Below are positions 1 through 9,675 of a stretch of DNA of 40,929 bases, one piece after another (position 1 is the first letter of the stretch; every line of letters starts with the position of its first letter). Where the stretch lies: positions 1 through 40,929 of the forward strand of contig JAUXUR010000080.1 in NCBI GenBank assembly GCA_030680745.1, given 5' to 3'. The position numbers and the translations under genes are program-made. The notes under the pieces were generated by a model, which was not told the DNA's origin, ran no database searches, and worked only from the letters and a program-made list of their open reading frames with translations. This DNA comes from Alphaproteobacteria bacterium. GTDB taxonomy: Bacteria; Pseudomonadota; Alphaproteobacteria; JAUXUR01.

Positions 1-1844
1 TTTTAAAAAACAAGAATAATATTTTTGAATATATAAAAGAAAAAAAATGGAATGAACATGAAACCATTAGCTTTATTTCTTCAGTCTATTTATTTAAAAC
101 ATATAGTGAAAGAAACAATTTTATTCAATTTTTAGATGAAGGCAATCTAGATAATAACGAAATTATTCTTTTGAACAATATATTAAATTCTACGAATGAT
201 ATTACCCATTTAATAAATTCTTTTAATATTATTAAAAAAAACAACGACATTAATAAAGAAAATCATTTGGATATAATCCGTTCATTAAGCGCCTATAATC
301 CAATAGAGCGACTGCTTATAGCAGAAAAACTAAAAGATTTTGATGCAGAAACAACAGAATCCATTGCGGTCATATTAAAAATTATTTTCTTTATGCCATC
401 AACACATCATGAAACTTTTATCAATTATATAAAAACAATGTCTGAACAAGAAATAAAATATTATGAAAACTCAATAAATAATGATTTTTTTTGCATCTTA
501 AAAAATTGCTTTCATAACACCGCTGACGATCTTAAAAAAAATTGGCTCGACCATTGGCATAAAATTCTTATTTCTTACAATAAAGAACATGTCATTGCAT
601 TAGTTAATTTTATAAATGCACATAAAAATGATATTCACTTTGAAGAAAATGATATAAAACTCACTATAACCATTCCACCAATTCTAGGATGTATTAACAA
701 TTCATATATAAACCACCAAAATCTTTTAAAAAAAAGACAAACATTTACGAAAGTATCTCATGAAGCATTACATATAGATGAAATTGAAAATCAAAAAATT
801 TCCCTGAATCCGCAATTTTTTGAAACATTATCCAACAAATTATCTATCGATCCTAGCTCTGTCCCTAAAATATCGCCAGATGTATTTTTAAGTGTTTTAG
901 ACGGTATAGAAAAAGATATGGAAAATAAGGAAGTTGCAGCAGAAGTATACGGGCTTATAGGCGACTTTAACAACCTAAAACACAACATTTCTTCAAATGA
1001 TTCTTATCTTGTTTTTCTATTAAATACATCTGCTGACCATCTGATCGGTGCACAATTTAAGTGTATTATGAACCATATCCTTTCATTGCCAAAAGAGCGG
1101 TTACCCAACCAATTATCCGACCAACAAGCGGCCTATCTAAAAACAATTTACTCTATTTTTGCCTGCCCTGTTGGAAAAGATGCAGGAATCGTCAATGCCT
1201 ATATTTCTTTACCAAATCAATCAAAGCTTCTATTTAACAATAACACAGACAATGAAGAAATGAATGATGAGTACGTTGAATCTGTGTCGCATCAAAAAAC
1301 ACTTAATTTTATTTATTCAATGCTGCAAGAAAACATAGATCAACGTTTTTATAATAATGATTTACTTTGCGGTATGTGCAAACTTGATCCTAGTTTAGTG
1401 TTTAATATAGATAATATTGCTCAACCCGTTCATCAAAGCTTATATTTAAGAAATTTAATTGGTGATTTAGTGGGATCACGTTACGGTGTAGAATTTGATT
1501 TCTATTATTTTGAAAACAATACATCGCCTTACTTCCTTAACTTAAAACGACAAAAAGCTATCGACACCTATTATGAACATGCAAAACCAAATGCATTTAT
1601 TAAATTCATTCAAGCTAAAATTAACGAGGCTTTAGAAATAGAATTTGCTAAAAAGGGAAGCCCTTCTAGTGACCAAACACGTCATATTTACAATGGTATT
1701 TCCGATATGTTGGCAGAAACAATAAGCCCTAACGACATCTGGGACATAGAAGAAGATGATGATTTTATGCCCATTTCGATCAAAATTAAAGATAAAGCTG
1801 TTTTTGAATTATTACTCAAAGTAAAAGCGATCATCAAAATATAA
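1..1844 (+). CDS. Large helical-repeat protein, 5'-truncated by window edge (paralog 1 of 3)
   Basis: The reading frame is open from position 3, so this is the 3' part of a longer gene. A TTG at 171 could be read as a start, but homology with the third gene of the cluster (6259-9498) runs unbroken upstream of it to the edge. The N-terminal visible part consists of 33-residue helical repeats (units begin at 30, 129 and 228). The C-terminal ~350 residues align with the C-terminus of the third gene, sharing blocks such as QSLYLRNLIGDLVGSRY and FKCIM(N/D)HILSL. No catalytic motif or known domain is recognised. The next gene starts 33 bp downstream behind AAGGA, which suggests an operon. Function is unknown; by analogy with its two neighbours it is probably exported, but its own N-terminus is not in the window. 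Confidence 0.85.
   Translation, partial: LKNKNNIFEYIKEKKWNEHETISFISSVYLFKTYSERNNFIQFLDEGNLDNNEIILLNNILNSTNDITHLINSFNIIKKNNDINKENHLDIIRSLSAYNPIERLLIAEKLKDFDAETTESIAVILKIIFFMPSTHHETFINYIKTMSEQEIKYYENSINNDFFCILKNCFHNTADDLKKNWLDHWHKILISYNKEHVIALVNFINAHKNDIHFEENDIKLTITIPPILGCINNSYINHQNLLKKRQTFTKVSHEALHIDEIENQKISLNPQFFETLSNKLSIDPSSVPKISPDVFLSVLDGIEKDMENKEVAAEVYGLIGDFNNLKHNISSNDSYLVFLLNTSADHLIGAQFKCIMNHILSLPKERLPNQLSDQQAAYLKTIYSIFACPVGKDAGIVNAYISLPNQSKLLFNNNTDNEEMNDEYVESVSHQKTLNFIYSMLQENIDQRFYNNDLLCGMCKLDPSLVFNIDNIAQPVHQSLYLRNLIGDLVGSRYGVEFDFYYFENNTSPYFLNLKRQKAIDTYYEHAKPNAFIKFIQAKINEALEIEFAKKGSPSSDQTRHIYNGISDMLAETISPNDIWDIEEDDDFMPISIKIKDKAVFELLLKVKAIIKI
30..326 (+). repeat. 33-residue (99-bp) tandem coding repeats in paralog 1
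   Basis: Units begin at 30, 129 and 228, exactly 99 bp apart, with the pattern (F/Y)(L/I)xExxWxxxETI...L and two predicted helices per unit. They match in register the repeats at 7441-7935 of the third gene. Similarity between units is at protein level; the DNA has diverged. Confidence 0.7.
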
Positions 1845-1877
1845 AAATTTAAATTTTTAAAACAAGGAACCTATAAA

Positions 1878-4800
1878 ATGAAAAAAAATACTTTATTAGC
1901 TTTATTACTTTTAAATTTATCTTCATTTTCTGCTTTTTCAGTAAATAACAAAAACAACATAATTATAGAAGAATCAGAACCAGCACCAATGCCTAAAACA
2001 TTATCTCAAATTAATATTTTTTTAAAAAATTACACTGAATTTTTTGATCAAAACCAAGAATTACTTAAATTTTTAGCACTTATTATTGAAAAAACAAAAG
2101 GCACAATATTTGAAAAAATGGATCTTGCAAAAAAATTCATAGAAACAAGTAAGGAATTAGTGCCAGACTCAAACGACCGTGATCATTTTGTTAAATTAAC
2201 ATATAAAATTTTAAAAAACACAACATCGTCTTTAAATGACTATATAAATCTTTTTACTTTTATATATAAAATTGAACCAACGCAATTTGATAATATAGAG
2301 TCAATGATCAAAAATATGTTGCAACAAAATAATGTAAAAAGCACAAACAACATTATTTCCTTTATCAAGACTTTCAATGCTGCAAGCGAAGAAGGTAGAA
2401 GAAATATATTAAAATGGCAAAAAAATATATTAAGTTTTATTCCGCACGAATACAAAGATGAAAAATCATTCCCATCTTGTATTCAATCCATTGCAAATGA
2501 TCCATCACTAACATTTTCGGAACCCCTTAAAAAATTCATACACCTTATTTCAAAGAAAGACCACAATTCAAAAGCCAATCCTGACGTATTATTTAAAATT
2601 ATTTTACATACATCTGAAGCTGATTTTAATAAGGGAATGCCCCTTGTAGAAAAACTTTTTACCACACACGCTAGGTGGGGATATAGTGATTGTGTATCCA
2701 TCTCTAGTTATATTCTTGAACGTGCAATGTCACCAGAATTTCTAGAACGTTTTAATTTCATCTACACAAAATCAAAAAATAATCATTGGGATGCAAAAAC
2801 CTTAGCTGACTGCGTTGAACAAATATACCAATTAAATGAAAATGAATTTAATAAAATTAAACCACAAACAATTGCTGCTAATTTAGATTTTTATTTACAA
2901 AAAAATGATGTGCTTTTTAATGCTAAACTATTTTTGGATAGCGTTATTTTTGAAGATTTCGAAAGCAAAGATATTCCCAGATCAACACTCATGGCACTTT
3001 GGGAAAACGGAACAACACGACATTCATATTCCATGAAATTGGCTGATTTATTATTTTGCATGTCTGAACAATCAGACGACGATATTAAATCATCAATACT
3101 CCATTCACTTTGGAAACATAAAGAATTTAGTAAAAAATATTGTATTAAAATAGTTGATTTTTTATTCACTTTACCAGAATACGAACAAAAAAATATTCAA
3201 TTTGATATACTCAAAGAACTTTGGACAGATCCTGAAACAAAAGAATTACATCATGAATCATTAAGCAATATGTTTATAGATTTTTTACAACATATAAAAT
3301 CTTCAGAAGACATAAATTACATTGATTATATAATTTCAGAAATTTTAAATTGCATAGAAATAAAACAAATCACCAAAGATAAATTGATCGATGTATTATT
3401 TTTAATGTGCGAACAATTAAACATCAATATTAAATCATTTATACTCAAAGCAATTTGGAAAAATAAAGAATTATGCAAAAAACATTGCATAAAAATAGTT
3501 GATTTCTTATTTGCTTTACCAGAATACAACAACAAAAATATTCAATTTGATATGCTCAAAGCACTTTGGAAAGATCCTGAAACAAGACAATTACACCATG
3601 AAGCACTAAGCAACATGTTTTTAGATTTTTTACAAAATATAGCATCCTCAGAAGATAAAATTTACATACGCTATATAACTTTTGAACTGCTAAGTGACGA
3701 AGAGACAAAACAAATCACTAAAGATAAATTATTTAATTTATTACCTTTTATGTACAAGCAATCAAAATACAACATTAAATCATCGATACTCAATACTTTT
3801 TTGAAACATAAAGAATTATATAAAAAACATTACATTAAAATATTTAATTTTTTATTAAATCCAATAGAAAACAACATAAATAATATTAAATTTGACATAT
3901 TCAAAGAACTTTGGACAGATTCCAAAACAGAGCAATTACACCATGAAGCATTAAGCAACATGTTTATAGATTTTTTACAAAACATATCATCATCAAAAGA
4001 TACCAATTATATTTATTATATAATTCAAGAACTACTGAATTACCCAGAAATAAAACAAATCACTAAAGATAAATTAATTGATTTATTTTTAGAACACATT
4101 CAAAACAACTCGATCATCGAAGAAAACTACAAAATATTTATTGAACTAACAAAAAATGAAAAAATTTTAAAAAACAACAAATCAATTTTAATAAAAATAT
4201 TTAAAGAATATATCAAAAATTTTTCAAACATAGAAGAGTTAAAAAATAAATTTAATACAGAAGGAAATACTGTAAGGCATCACTTTTTAAGAAACACAGA
4301 ATTTGACAGATTTAATATTTTTTTAAAAAAAATCTATATTCCTAGAATAGATTCGTATATTATTTTCGGACATCCTTTTCAAAAAACATACAATCAATTT
4401 ATACTTTATTTTTGGCCAATAATGAATAATGCTCTAAAAATAACTCTATGCCATAATATTATGGATATTTTTGGCGCTGATAATCCACGCGTCCAAGAAT
4501 TATTATTCCTATATGCACGTGAAAACATTAATAAACACAATCCTACTTTAATTTTCGCCAATTTACTTAAAAAATTAAAAGAACCTTATACCCACAATCT
4601 CTCTATTGAAGACGCAATATTAATCAAAAATGGAACTGAAGAAATAGTTCATGCGACCATTAACCCAGAAATTTTTAGTTATTTGCCTATCAGTCAAGAC
4701 GCTTTAGCAAATCTTGATGATGTTGATGCAATCTTGGGTGATCTGAATACAATTGAAAATGCGAAATTAAGAAATATAATCAAAGCAGTACAATCAGATG

Positions 4801-6230
4801 ATGAGTTTCAAAGCTATTTTATGGCGCCATTTTCAGAAGAAGCAATCATGCTTCAGGCCATGATTAAAAAATTTAAAGAAATGAAAAAAGATGGCAAAGA
4901 AAGACTTATTACCTTAATGCATCAAATGTACCAATGTAAAAAAGGAAAAAATCAAGCTATTTGGGATCATTATTCAATCGAATCAAAACTGCTTTTTACA
5001 GCAGATCTTAAAACCATTACAGATTGGTTAATGCGTCTTCGCCACATACCAGAAGAAAATCTACCTGCTCCTTATAAGACTAAAAGCAAATGGGTTGATT
5101 TAATTAATATGATTATAAAACAGGACCATATTTTCCGTAGACATCTTACAGATTTTCAAACAGAAGATGCACAACGCTTAAAAGGCTTATTAGGATATCT
5201 TCGTTATCTTGAGCAAGATATTGATCCTGCCAACCATGATCAATTAAACAAAAACTTAAAAAATGTTCTTGAGGTTTTAGTACAATTAAGCAATCCAGAT
5301 GATTTCTATCAAAACCTGACTAAATTATGCACTGCATACAAAATTTATCTACCTGCTAATAAATTTGGTGACCACTTATCCATTAATTCTATCAACGTAT
5401 TGATTCAAAATCTTAAAGAAAAAGATATTGAAGGACGTGGCGATTTACATAAACTTCAAACAGAAATGGATCATTTTGTAAAAAATCAAGATTTCATTGA
5501 CCTCTTAAATAATTTTAATGATGAAAATGGACAAAAATTACGTGAACTCATAGGTGGATATATCATCAATGGTTGGTCAGTTGGCCTTCTTAACTTAATG
5601 GATCTTTCAAATACCAGCACACTTTATGAAGCTGTTGATGAAATGTTCAAACATGTCAACATCGACAAAGATGTATCACTCAGTTGGGCCAATTTAAAAA
5701 AGATTATTATCAAAGAAATAATTGATCTTAAACGTCAATCTATTAATGCACTCGCTGAAAAAATTGTGAGGATAAGCTATGCAGAGATTCCGCATTATGT
5801 TGCATATCTTGAATCACTTTTAGGTGGCGCCATCGGCCTACGTAATACTAAAAAGGCACCTGACTTTGATAGCAATCCCCCAAATTCTAAATTAACGTCA
5901 AAATCATTACAAGAAGCATTAGACTTATTTCATGAACAATTTACACCAAGCACAATTATTAATCATTTAGCTTCAATGATTAGTGAAAACAAATTAAGTA
6001 TTATTGACCCCAAAACAGGCATCAATATTATTTCAGATTTGATTCGTATGGCGGCTCAAGAACAATTAAACATCGATCAGACGGATGATCTTTTAGACCT
6101 ACTTTATGATGAAGATAGTGGCAATCCAAAACCACTTGCTTTTATTCTTCTATTAATGAAACTTGAAATCTTAAAAGAAACAGGTGAAAGCGACAATATC
6201 ATTATAAAAAACATTCTTACGCTCGACTAA
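1878..6230 (+). CDS. Giant exported alpha-helical repeat protein, 1450 aa (paralog 2 of 3)
   Basis: The ATG follows AAGGAAC at a normal distance. The N-terminus MKKNTLLALLLLNLSSFSAF looks like a Sec signal peptide and is nearly identical to that of the third gene. Residues ~25-330 align with the N-terminal third of that gene (shared ILERAMSxEFxER and EGRxNxLxWQKNI). The middle, residues 384-728, holds three 115-residue tandem repeats, each made of about three 38-residue HEAT-like helical pairs containing (I/L)Lxx(L/F)W. Residues ~930-1450 are helical and only faintly similar to the paralogs. No enzyme motif is visible. Base composition is more AT-rich than in the flagellar genes. The likely architecture is an alpha-solenoid, exported at least to the periplasm; a host-directed role is inference. 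The function is not recognised. Confidence 0.85.
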   Translation: MKKNTLLALLLLNLSSFSAFSVNNKNNIIIEESEPAPMPKTLSQINIFLKNYTEFFDQNQELLKFLALIIEKTKGTIFEKMDLAKKFIETSKELVPDSNDRDHFVKLTYKILKNTTSSLNDYINLFTFIYKIEPTQFDNIESMIKNMLQQNNVKSTNNIISFIKTFNAASEEGRRNILKWQKNILSFIPHEYKDEKSFPSCIQSIANDPSLTFSEPLKKFIHLISKKDHNSKANPDVLFKIILHTSEADFNKGMPLVEKLFTTHARWGYSDCVSISSYILERAMSPEFLERFNFIYTKSKNNHWDAKTLADCVEQIYQLNENEFNKIKPQTIAANLDFYLQKNDVLFNAKLFLDSVIFEDFESKDIPRSTLMALWENGTTRHSYSMKLADLLFCMSEQSDDDIKSSILHSLWKHKEFSKKYCIKIVDFLFTLPEYEQKNIQFDILKELWTDPETKELHHESLSNMFIDFLQHIKSSEDINYIDYIISEILNCIEIKQITKDKLIDVLFLMCEQLNINIKSFILKAIWKNKELCKKHCIKIVDFLFALPEYNNKNIQFDMLKALWKDPETRQLHHEALSNMFLDFLQNIASSEDKIYIRYITFELLSDEETKQITKDKLFNLLPFMYKQSKYNIKSSILNTFLKHKELYKKHYIKIFNFLLNPIENNINNIKFDIFKELWTDSKTEQLHHEALSNMFIDFLQNISSSKDTNYIYYIIQELLNYPEIKQITKDKLIDLFLEHIQNNSIIEENYKIFIELTKNEKILKNNKSILIKIFKEYIKNFSNIEELKNKFNTEGNTVRHHFLRNTEFDRFNIFLKKIYIPRIDSYIIFGHPFQKTYNQFILYFWPIMNNALKITLCHNIMDIFGADNPRVQELLFLYARENINKHNPTLIFANLLKKLKEPYTHNLSIEDAILIKNGTEEIVHATINPEIFSYLPISQDALANLDDVDAILGDLNTIENAKLRNIIKAVQSDDEFQSYFMAPFSEEAIMLQAMIKKFKEMKKDGKERLITLMHQMYQCKKGKNQAIWDHYSIESKLLFTADLKTITDWLMRLRHIPEENLPAPYKTKSKWVDLINMIIKQDHIFRRHLTDFQTEDAQRLKGLLGYLRYLEQDIDPANHDQLNKNLKNVLEVLVQLSNPDDFYQNLTKLCTAYKIYLPANKFGDHLSINSINVLIQNLKEKDIEGRGDLHKLQTEMDHFVKNQDFIDLLNNFNDENGQKLRELIGGYIINGWSVGLLNLMDLSNTSTLYEAVDEMFKHVNIDKDVSLSWANLKKIIIKEIIDLKRQSINALAEKIVRISYAEIPHYVAYLESLLGGAIGLRNTKKAPDFDSNPPNSKLTSKSLQEALDLFHEQFTPSTIINHLASMISENKLSIIDPKTGINIISDLIRMAAQEQLNIDQTDDLLDLLYDEDSGNPKPLAFILLLMKLEILKETGESDNIIIKNILTLD
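3027..4061 (+). repeat. Three tandem 345-bp (115-aa) coding repeats
   Basis: Units are 3027-3371, 3372-3716 and 3717-4061, with no gaps. The TKDKL motif recurs at 3372, 3717 and 4062. Each unit carries blocks LxLxxEAxSNMFxDFLQ-like (LHHEALSNMF) and CIKIVDFLF-like. At protein level each unit splits into three ~38-residue sub-repeats, so the region probably holds nine or ten helical hairpins. The first unit starts with a diverged sequence (YSMKLADLLF). Confidence 0.85.
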
Positions 6231-6258
6231 TATTTATTTAAAACAAGGAATATATACG

Positions 6259-9200
6259 ATGAAAAAAAATACAACATTAGCTTTATTGCTTTTAAACTTG
6301 GCTTCTTTTTCTGCTTTTTCAGCAGGCAATGAATCTGATAACATGATTATTGATGCTCCGGCACCAAATCCAATGCACACAAGAATTATTAATCAAATCA
6401 AGGTGTTATTTAATAGAGAACTTAATAAAATTAATGCATCTGACAAAGAAAGACTTGAACTCATTGATATAGCAATCCAAATCGCTTGTAAAGAAAACTG
6501 GGATTTTTTTAAAATTGCTAGTTTTCAAACTAAAATCTTTGACTTAAAACTAAACATTGTTGACCTTAAAATTATTATTGAATTGACTTTTGAATTATTA
6601 AAAAGCACACCATCACAACCACTTGATTACGAAAACCTTGCTAAAGTTATTTTAAAAACAGACTTACTTAACAACAATGATAATCTAGAGTTATTAAAAA
6701 ACATCCTAAAAGATACCCACATAGACTTAAAAAGCGGCCTTACACCCTTTATTGAAATAATTTGCGATACAAATGACGAAGGCAGAAAAAATTTATTAGA
6801 TTGGCAAAAAAATATTTTTACGCTTTTACCCTGTGAACATATAAATGCAAAAGAATTCACTAAAATATTTCAATATGTTGCCAACAATCCTTCACAAACG
6901 CCTTCTGAACACCGCATATCATTCTTAAAGCTTTTAGGTCAAAAAGAATTAACACATTCAATTAATGATACATTAATGAACGTTTTAATAAATTCATCTG
7001 AAACTGATTTGAAAGCCGCCATACCGCTTTTAGAAAAAATTTTTGCATTATACCCTTCATGGACACTTAAAGATTGCCTTAATATCTCTGACTATATCCT
7101 TGAACGCGCTATGTCATCAGAATTTATTGAACGCTTAAACTACACTTATGGCATATTAGGTGACAATAATTGGGAAATAAATGATTTTAGAAATTGTCTT
7201 GATTATATCTATATGCTAGATGAAGAAAATTTTAACAAATTTAATTTAGTCTTTACGAATTTTAAGCCTATTGCTTCAAAGAAAATAATAGAACGCTTCA
7301 ATGATCCACTCACAAACAAAAATTCCTTTGGTTTTATTTTTAATGAAAAAATATATAGTTTTAACGCTGCCAGAGAATATCTTGAATTCATTTCGATAAT
7401 ATCTAAAATAAATACAGAAAAAATGAATCATTTTTTTAATTTTTTAGATCAAAAAAAATTCGAATTAAAAGACATGATTCAATTTATTAACAGAATTTCT
7501 TTAATTAAAGACAATCATCAACAACTTGAAATCATTAAATTCTTAGATGAAAAAAATTGGAGTCCTGAAAATATTATAAAGTTAATCACACATCTCTCTT
7601 TATTAGTTAACTCTAGAGACCTCAACGAAGTATTTCAATTTTTAAATGAAAAAAATTGGGATGGCGATAACACTATCAGTTTTCTTTCATCCATTACATT
7701 ATTTAAAAGCTATATTGAAAAAAGAGATTTTCTTCAATTCTCCGAAGAAAATAAGTTTGATTGCGATGAACTTAATGCTTTTTGTACGATATTGGCTTCA
7801 ATAAATGATACGACACATTTAATTAAATCCCTTCGTATTTTTATGAATAACAACGAATGCAACAAAGATAATCTTATAGATATAATCCATTCATTAAGCG
7901 CCTTTAATCCAATGGATCGAATTCCTGTTGCTGAAAAATTTATAGGCTTTGATGCCAGCGTATCAAAATCTTTTGCTAACATATTAAAAATTCTATTTTT
8001 TATGCCGTCAGAATATCACGAACGCTTTATTAATCATATCAAGGCTGAACTTATTCAAAACCCCCACAAATACGAAACCTTAACAAATGATATTATTTTT
8101 GCTATCCTAAAAGCTCATTATAATGATGATTCTAAAAATCATAAAGAAACTTGGCAGAAACATTGGCACGAAACGCTTCATTGTTACAATAAAGAATATG
8201 TCTCCATATTAGCCAATTTTATTAATGAAAACAAAAAAGACATTCATTTTGACGAAGATGATACTAAACTTGTCACAACTATTTTAAAAATATTAGACTA
8301 TCCAAAAAATTCATATAAAAATCACGAAAAACTTTTAAACAAAAGAAAAAACTTTGTTAGAGTTTCAAATGATACCCCATTCACCGATCACGTTGATGGC
8401 TATGATATTATGCTTAATCCCCTGTTTTTTGAAACATTGTCGCGCAAATTATCCATTGATCCTCGTTCTGTCCCTTATGTATCACCAAACATATTATTAA
8501 CAATGATACACGAAATCGAAGAATGTATGCGTGATAAGGAATTTAAAAATGAAGTACTTGGCCTCATAAGTAATTTTAAGAATTTAAAACATAACATCAC
8601 TTCCTACGATTCTTATCTTATAACACTCTTAAAAACACCTGTGGAGCATGTGATTGGCGCACAATTTAAATGCATCATGGATCATATTCTTTCTTTATCA
8701 AAAGTTAGAAATCCACATCAATTATCTGAACAACAAGCTGCCTTTTTAAAAACAATGGCCTCTATTTTTGCTTGTTCTGTTGGTAAGGATGCTGGTGTCA
8801 TCAATGCCCATACTTCTTTGCCAGTTGAATCAAAACTTCAATTTAGCAACATCAAAAATAACGATTATGTTGAATCATCATCACATCGAAAAGCATTAGA
8901 TTTTATTTACTCCGCATTGCAAGAAAACATAGATCAACTTTTTTATAATGATGAATTACTTTATTTCATTTGCGAATCAAGTCTTTTGGCTAGACAATTA
9001 GGTGATGATGCACTTGTCCAACCCGTTCACCAAAGCTTGTATTTAAGAAATTTAATTGGCGATTTAGTTGGATCTCGTTACGATGTCAAATTTGATATAT
9101 ATTATTTCGAACATAACGCATCGCATTATTTTCTAAACTTAACACGCCAAAAAGCCATTGATGCTTTTTACGCACATGCAAAGCCAAATGATATGATTAA

Positions 9201-9498
9201 ATTTGTTCAAAACAAAATTAACGAAGCTTTGGACCATGAATTTCCTAAAAATGTAGCACCTTCCAGCCAACAATCCCACCATATCTATAATGGCATTATT
9301 CAAATATTAGAAGGAACCCTAACAGCTGAAGAAATTTGGGATTTTGATGATAATTACAGACCCCTTTCCATTAAAGATAAAGCTGTTTTTGAGTTACTTA
9401 CTAAAATAAATGCCATTAAAAAACTAGGCGAAACAATGAATGATGACATCATTATGGACGAAGACACTAACATTATTATTATTCATAATAATAATTAA
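6259..9498 (+). CDS. Exported alpha-helical repeat protein, 1079 aa (paralog 3 of 3)
   Basis: The ATG sits behind AAGGAATAT. The signal peptide MKKNTTLALLLLNLASFSAF is almost the same as in the preceding gene, 28 bp upstream. The N-terminal ~340 residues match the second paralog. Residues 395-559 are five exact 33-residue repeats, and the remaining ~500 residues match the first paralog. The protein is therefore a bridge between the other two, consistent with duplication and recombination inside the cluster. The extreme C-terminus is rich in D, N and I. No catalytic motif or known family is recognised. The 33-residue two-helix repeat with FLxEKNW resembles mTERF/TALE-type superhelical repeats in length and hydrophobic pattern, but the TALE GG loop is absent. 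Confidence 0.85.
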   Translation: MKKNTTLALLLLNLASFSAFSAGNESDNMIIDAPAPNPMHTRIINQIKVLFNRELNKINASDKERLELIDIAIQIACKENWDFFKIASFQTKIFDLKLNIVDLKIIIELTFELLKSTPSQPLDYENLAKVILKTDLLNNNDNLELLKNILKDTHIDLKSGLTPFIEIICDTNDEGRKNLLDWQKNIFTLLPCEHINAKEFTKIFQYVANNPSQTPSEHRISFLKLLGQKELTHSINDTLMNVLINSSETDLKAAIPLLEKIFALYPSWTLKDCLNISDYILERAMSSEFIERLNYTYGILGDNNWEINDFRNCLDYIYMLDEENFNKFNLVFTNFKPIASKKIIERFNDPLTNKNSFGFIFNEKIYSFNAAREYLEFISIISKINTEKMNHFFNFLDQKKFELKDMIQFINRISLIKDNHQQLEIIKFLDEKNWSPENIIKLITHLSLLVNSRDLNEVFQFLNEKNWDGDNTISFLSSITLFKSYIEKRDFLQFSEENKFDCDELNAFCTILASINDTTHLIKSLRIFMNNNECNKDNLIDIIHSLSAFNPMDRIPVAEKFIGFDASVSKSFANILKILFFMPSEYHERFINHIKAELIQNPHKYETLTNDIIFAILKAHYNDDSKNHKETWQKHWHETLHCYNKEYVSILANFINENKKDIHFDEDDTKLVTTILKILDYPKNSYKNHEKLLNKRKNFVRVSNDTPFTDHVDGYDIMLNPLFFETLSRKLSIDPRSVPYVSPNILLTMIHEIEECMRDKEFKNEVLGLISNFKNLKHNITSYDSYLITLLKTPVEHVIGAQFKCIMDHILSLSKVRNPHQLSEQQAAFLKTMASIFACSVGKDAGVINAHTSLPVESKLQFSNIKNNDYVESSSHRKALDFIYSALQENIDQLFYNDELLYFICESSLLARQLGDDALVQPVHQSLYLRNLIGDLVGSRYDVKFDIYYFEHNASHYFLNLTRQKAIDAFYAHAKPNDMIKFVQNKINEALDHEFPKNVAPSSQQSHHIYNGIIQILEGTLTAEEIWDFDDNYRPLSIKDKAVFELLTKINAIKKLGETMNDDIIMDEDTNIIIIHNNN
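7441..7935 (+). repeat. Five 33-residue (99-bp) tandem coding repeats in paralog 3
   Basis: Units start at 7441, 7540, 7639, 7738 and 7837, exactly 99 bp apart. They begin FLDQKKF, FLDEKNW, FLNEKNW, FSEENKF and IFMNNNE, each followed by a helix with the pattern xx(D/N)xIxx(I/L)xxL and a second helix. A weaker unit may precede at ~7342 and another follow at 7936. Spacing was checked codon by codon. Confidence 0.8.
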
Positions 9499-9519
9499 TA
9501 ACATATTGTTATTTTCTCT

Positions 9520-9545
9520 ACGTGCCGCTCTAATGAGTGGCATGT
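9520..9545 (+). terminator. 10-bp stem-loop after the helical-repeat cluster
   Basis: ACGTGCCGCT, loop CTAATG, AGTGGCATGT: all ten positions pair when G-U is allowed. It lies 22 bp after the stop of the third paralog. No run of U follows, so an intrinsic terminator is only a fair guess. Confidence 0.45.
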
Positions 9546-9612
9546 AAGTGAATCTTAAATATGGCTTCGCATAAGCACCCTTCCCCCACCACATTCTATA
9601 CAATTGTTACTA

Positions 9613-9639
9613 TTGATCTTTTTAATCCAATACTATAAT
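9613..9639 (+). promoter_or_regulatory. Possible sigma-70 promoter of the M16 peptidase pair
   Basis: A perfect TATAAT lies at 9634-9639. The best -35 is TTGATC at 9613-9618 with a short 15-bp spacer. It lies 37 bp ahead of the start at 9676. Confidence 0.35.
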
Positions 9640-9675
9640 TTAATAAAATATTCTTGAACATAGAAAGCTATCTCT

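Noticed and set aside
171..1844. TTG at 171 as the true start of the first gene
   Set aside because: The frame is open to the window edge and the upstream codons continue the 33-residue repeats, so the gene is truncated rather than starting here.
3027..4061. CRISPR or satellite array
   Set aside because: Units are 345 bp, in frame and protein-coding. No CRISPR array was seen anywhere in the window.
7441..7935. A TALE-type DNA-binding array
   Set aside because: Length is similar, but there is no GG loop with variable di-residue, and the protein has an export signal. Only a general helical-repeat call is supported.
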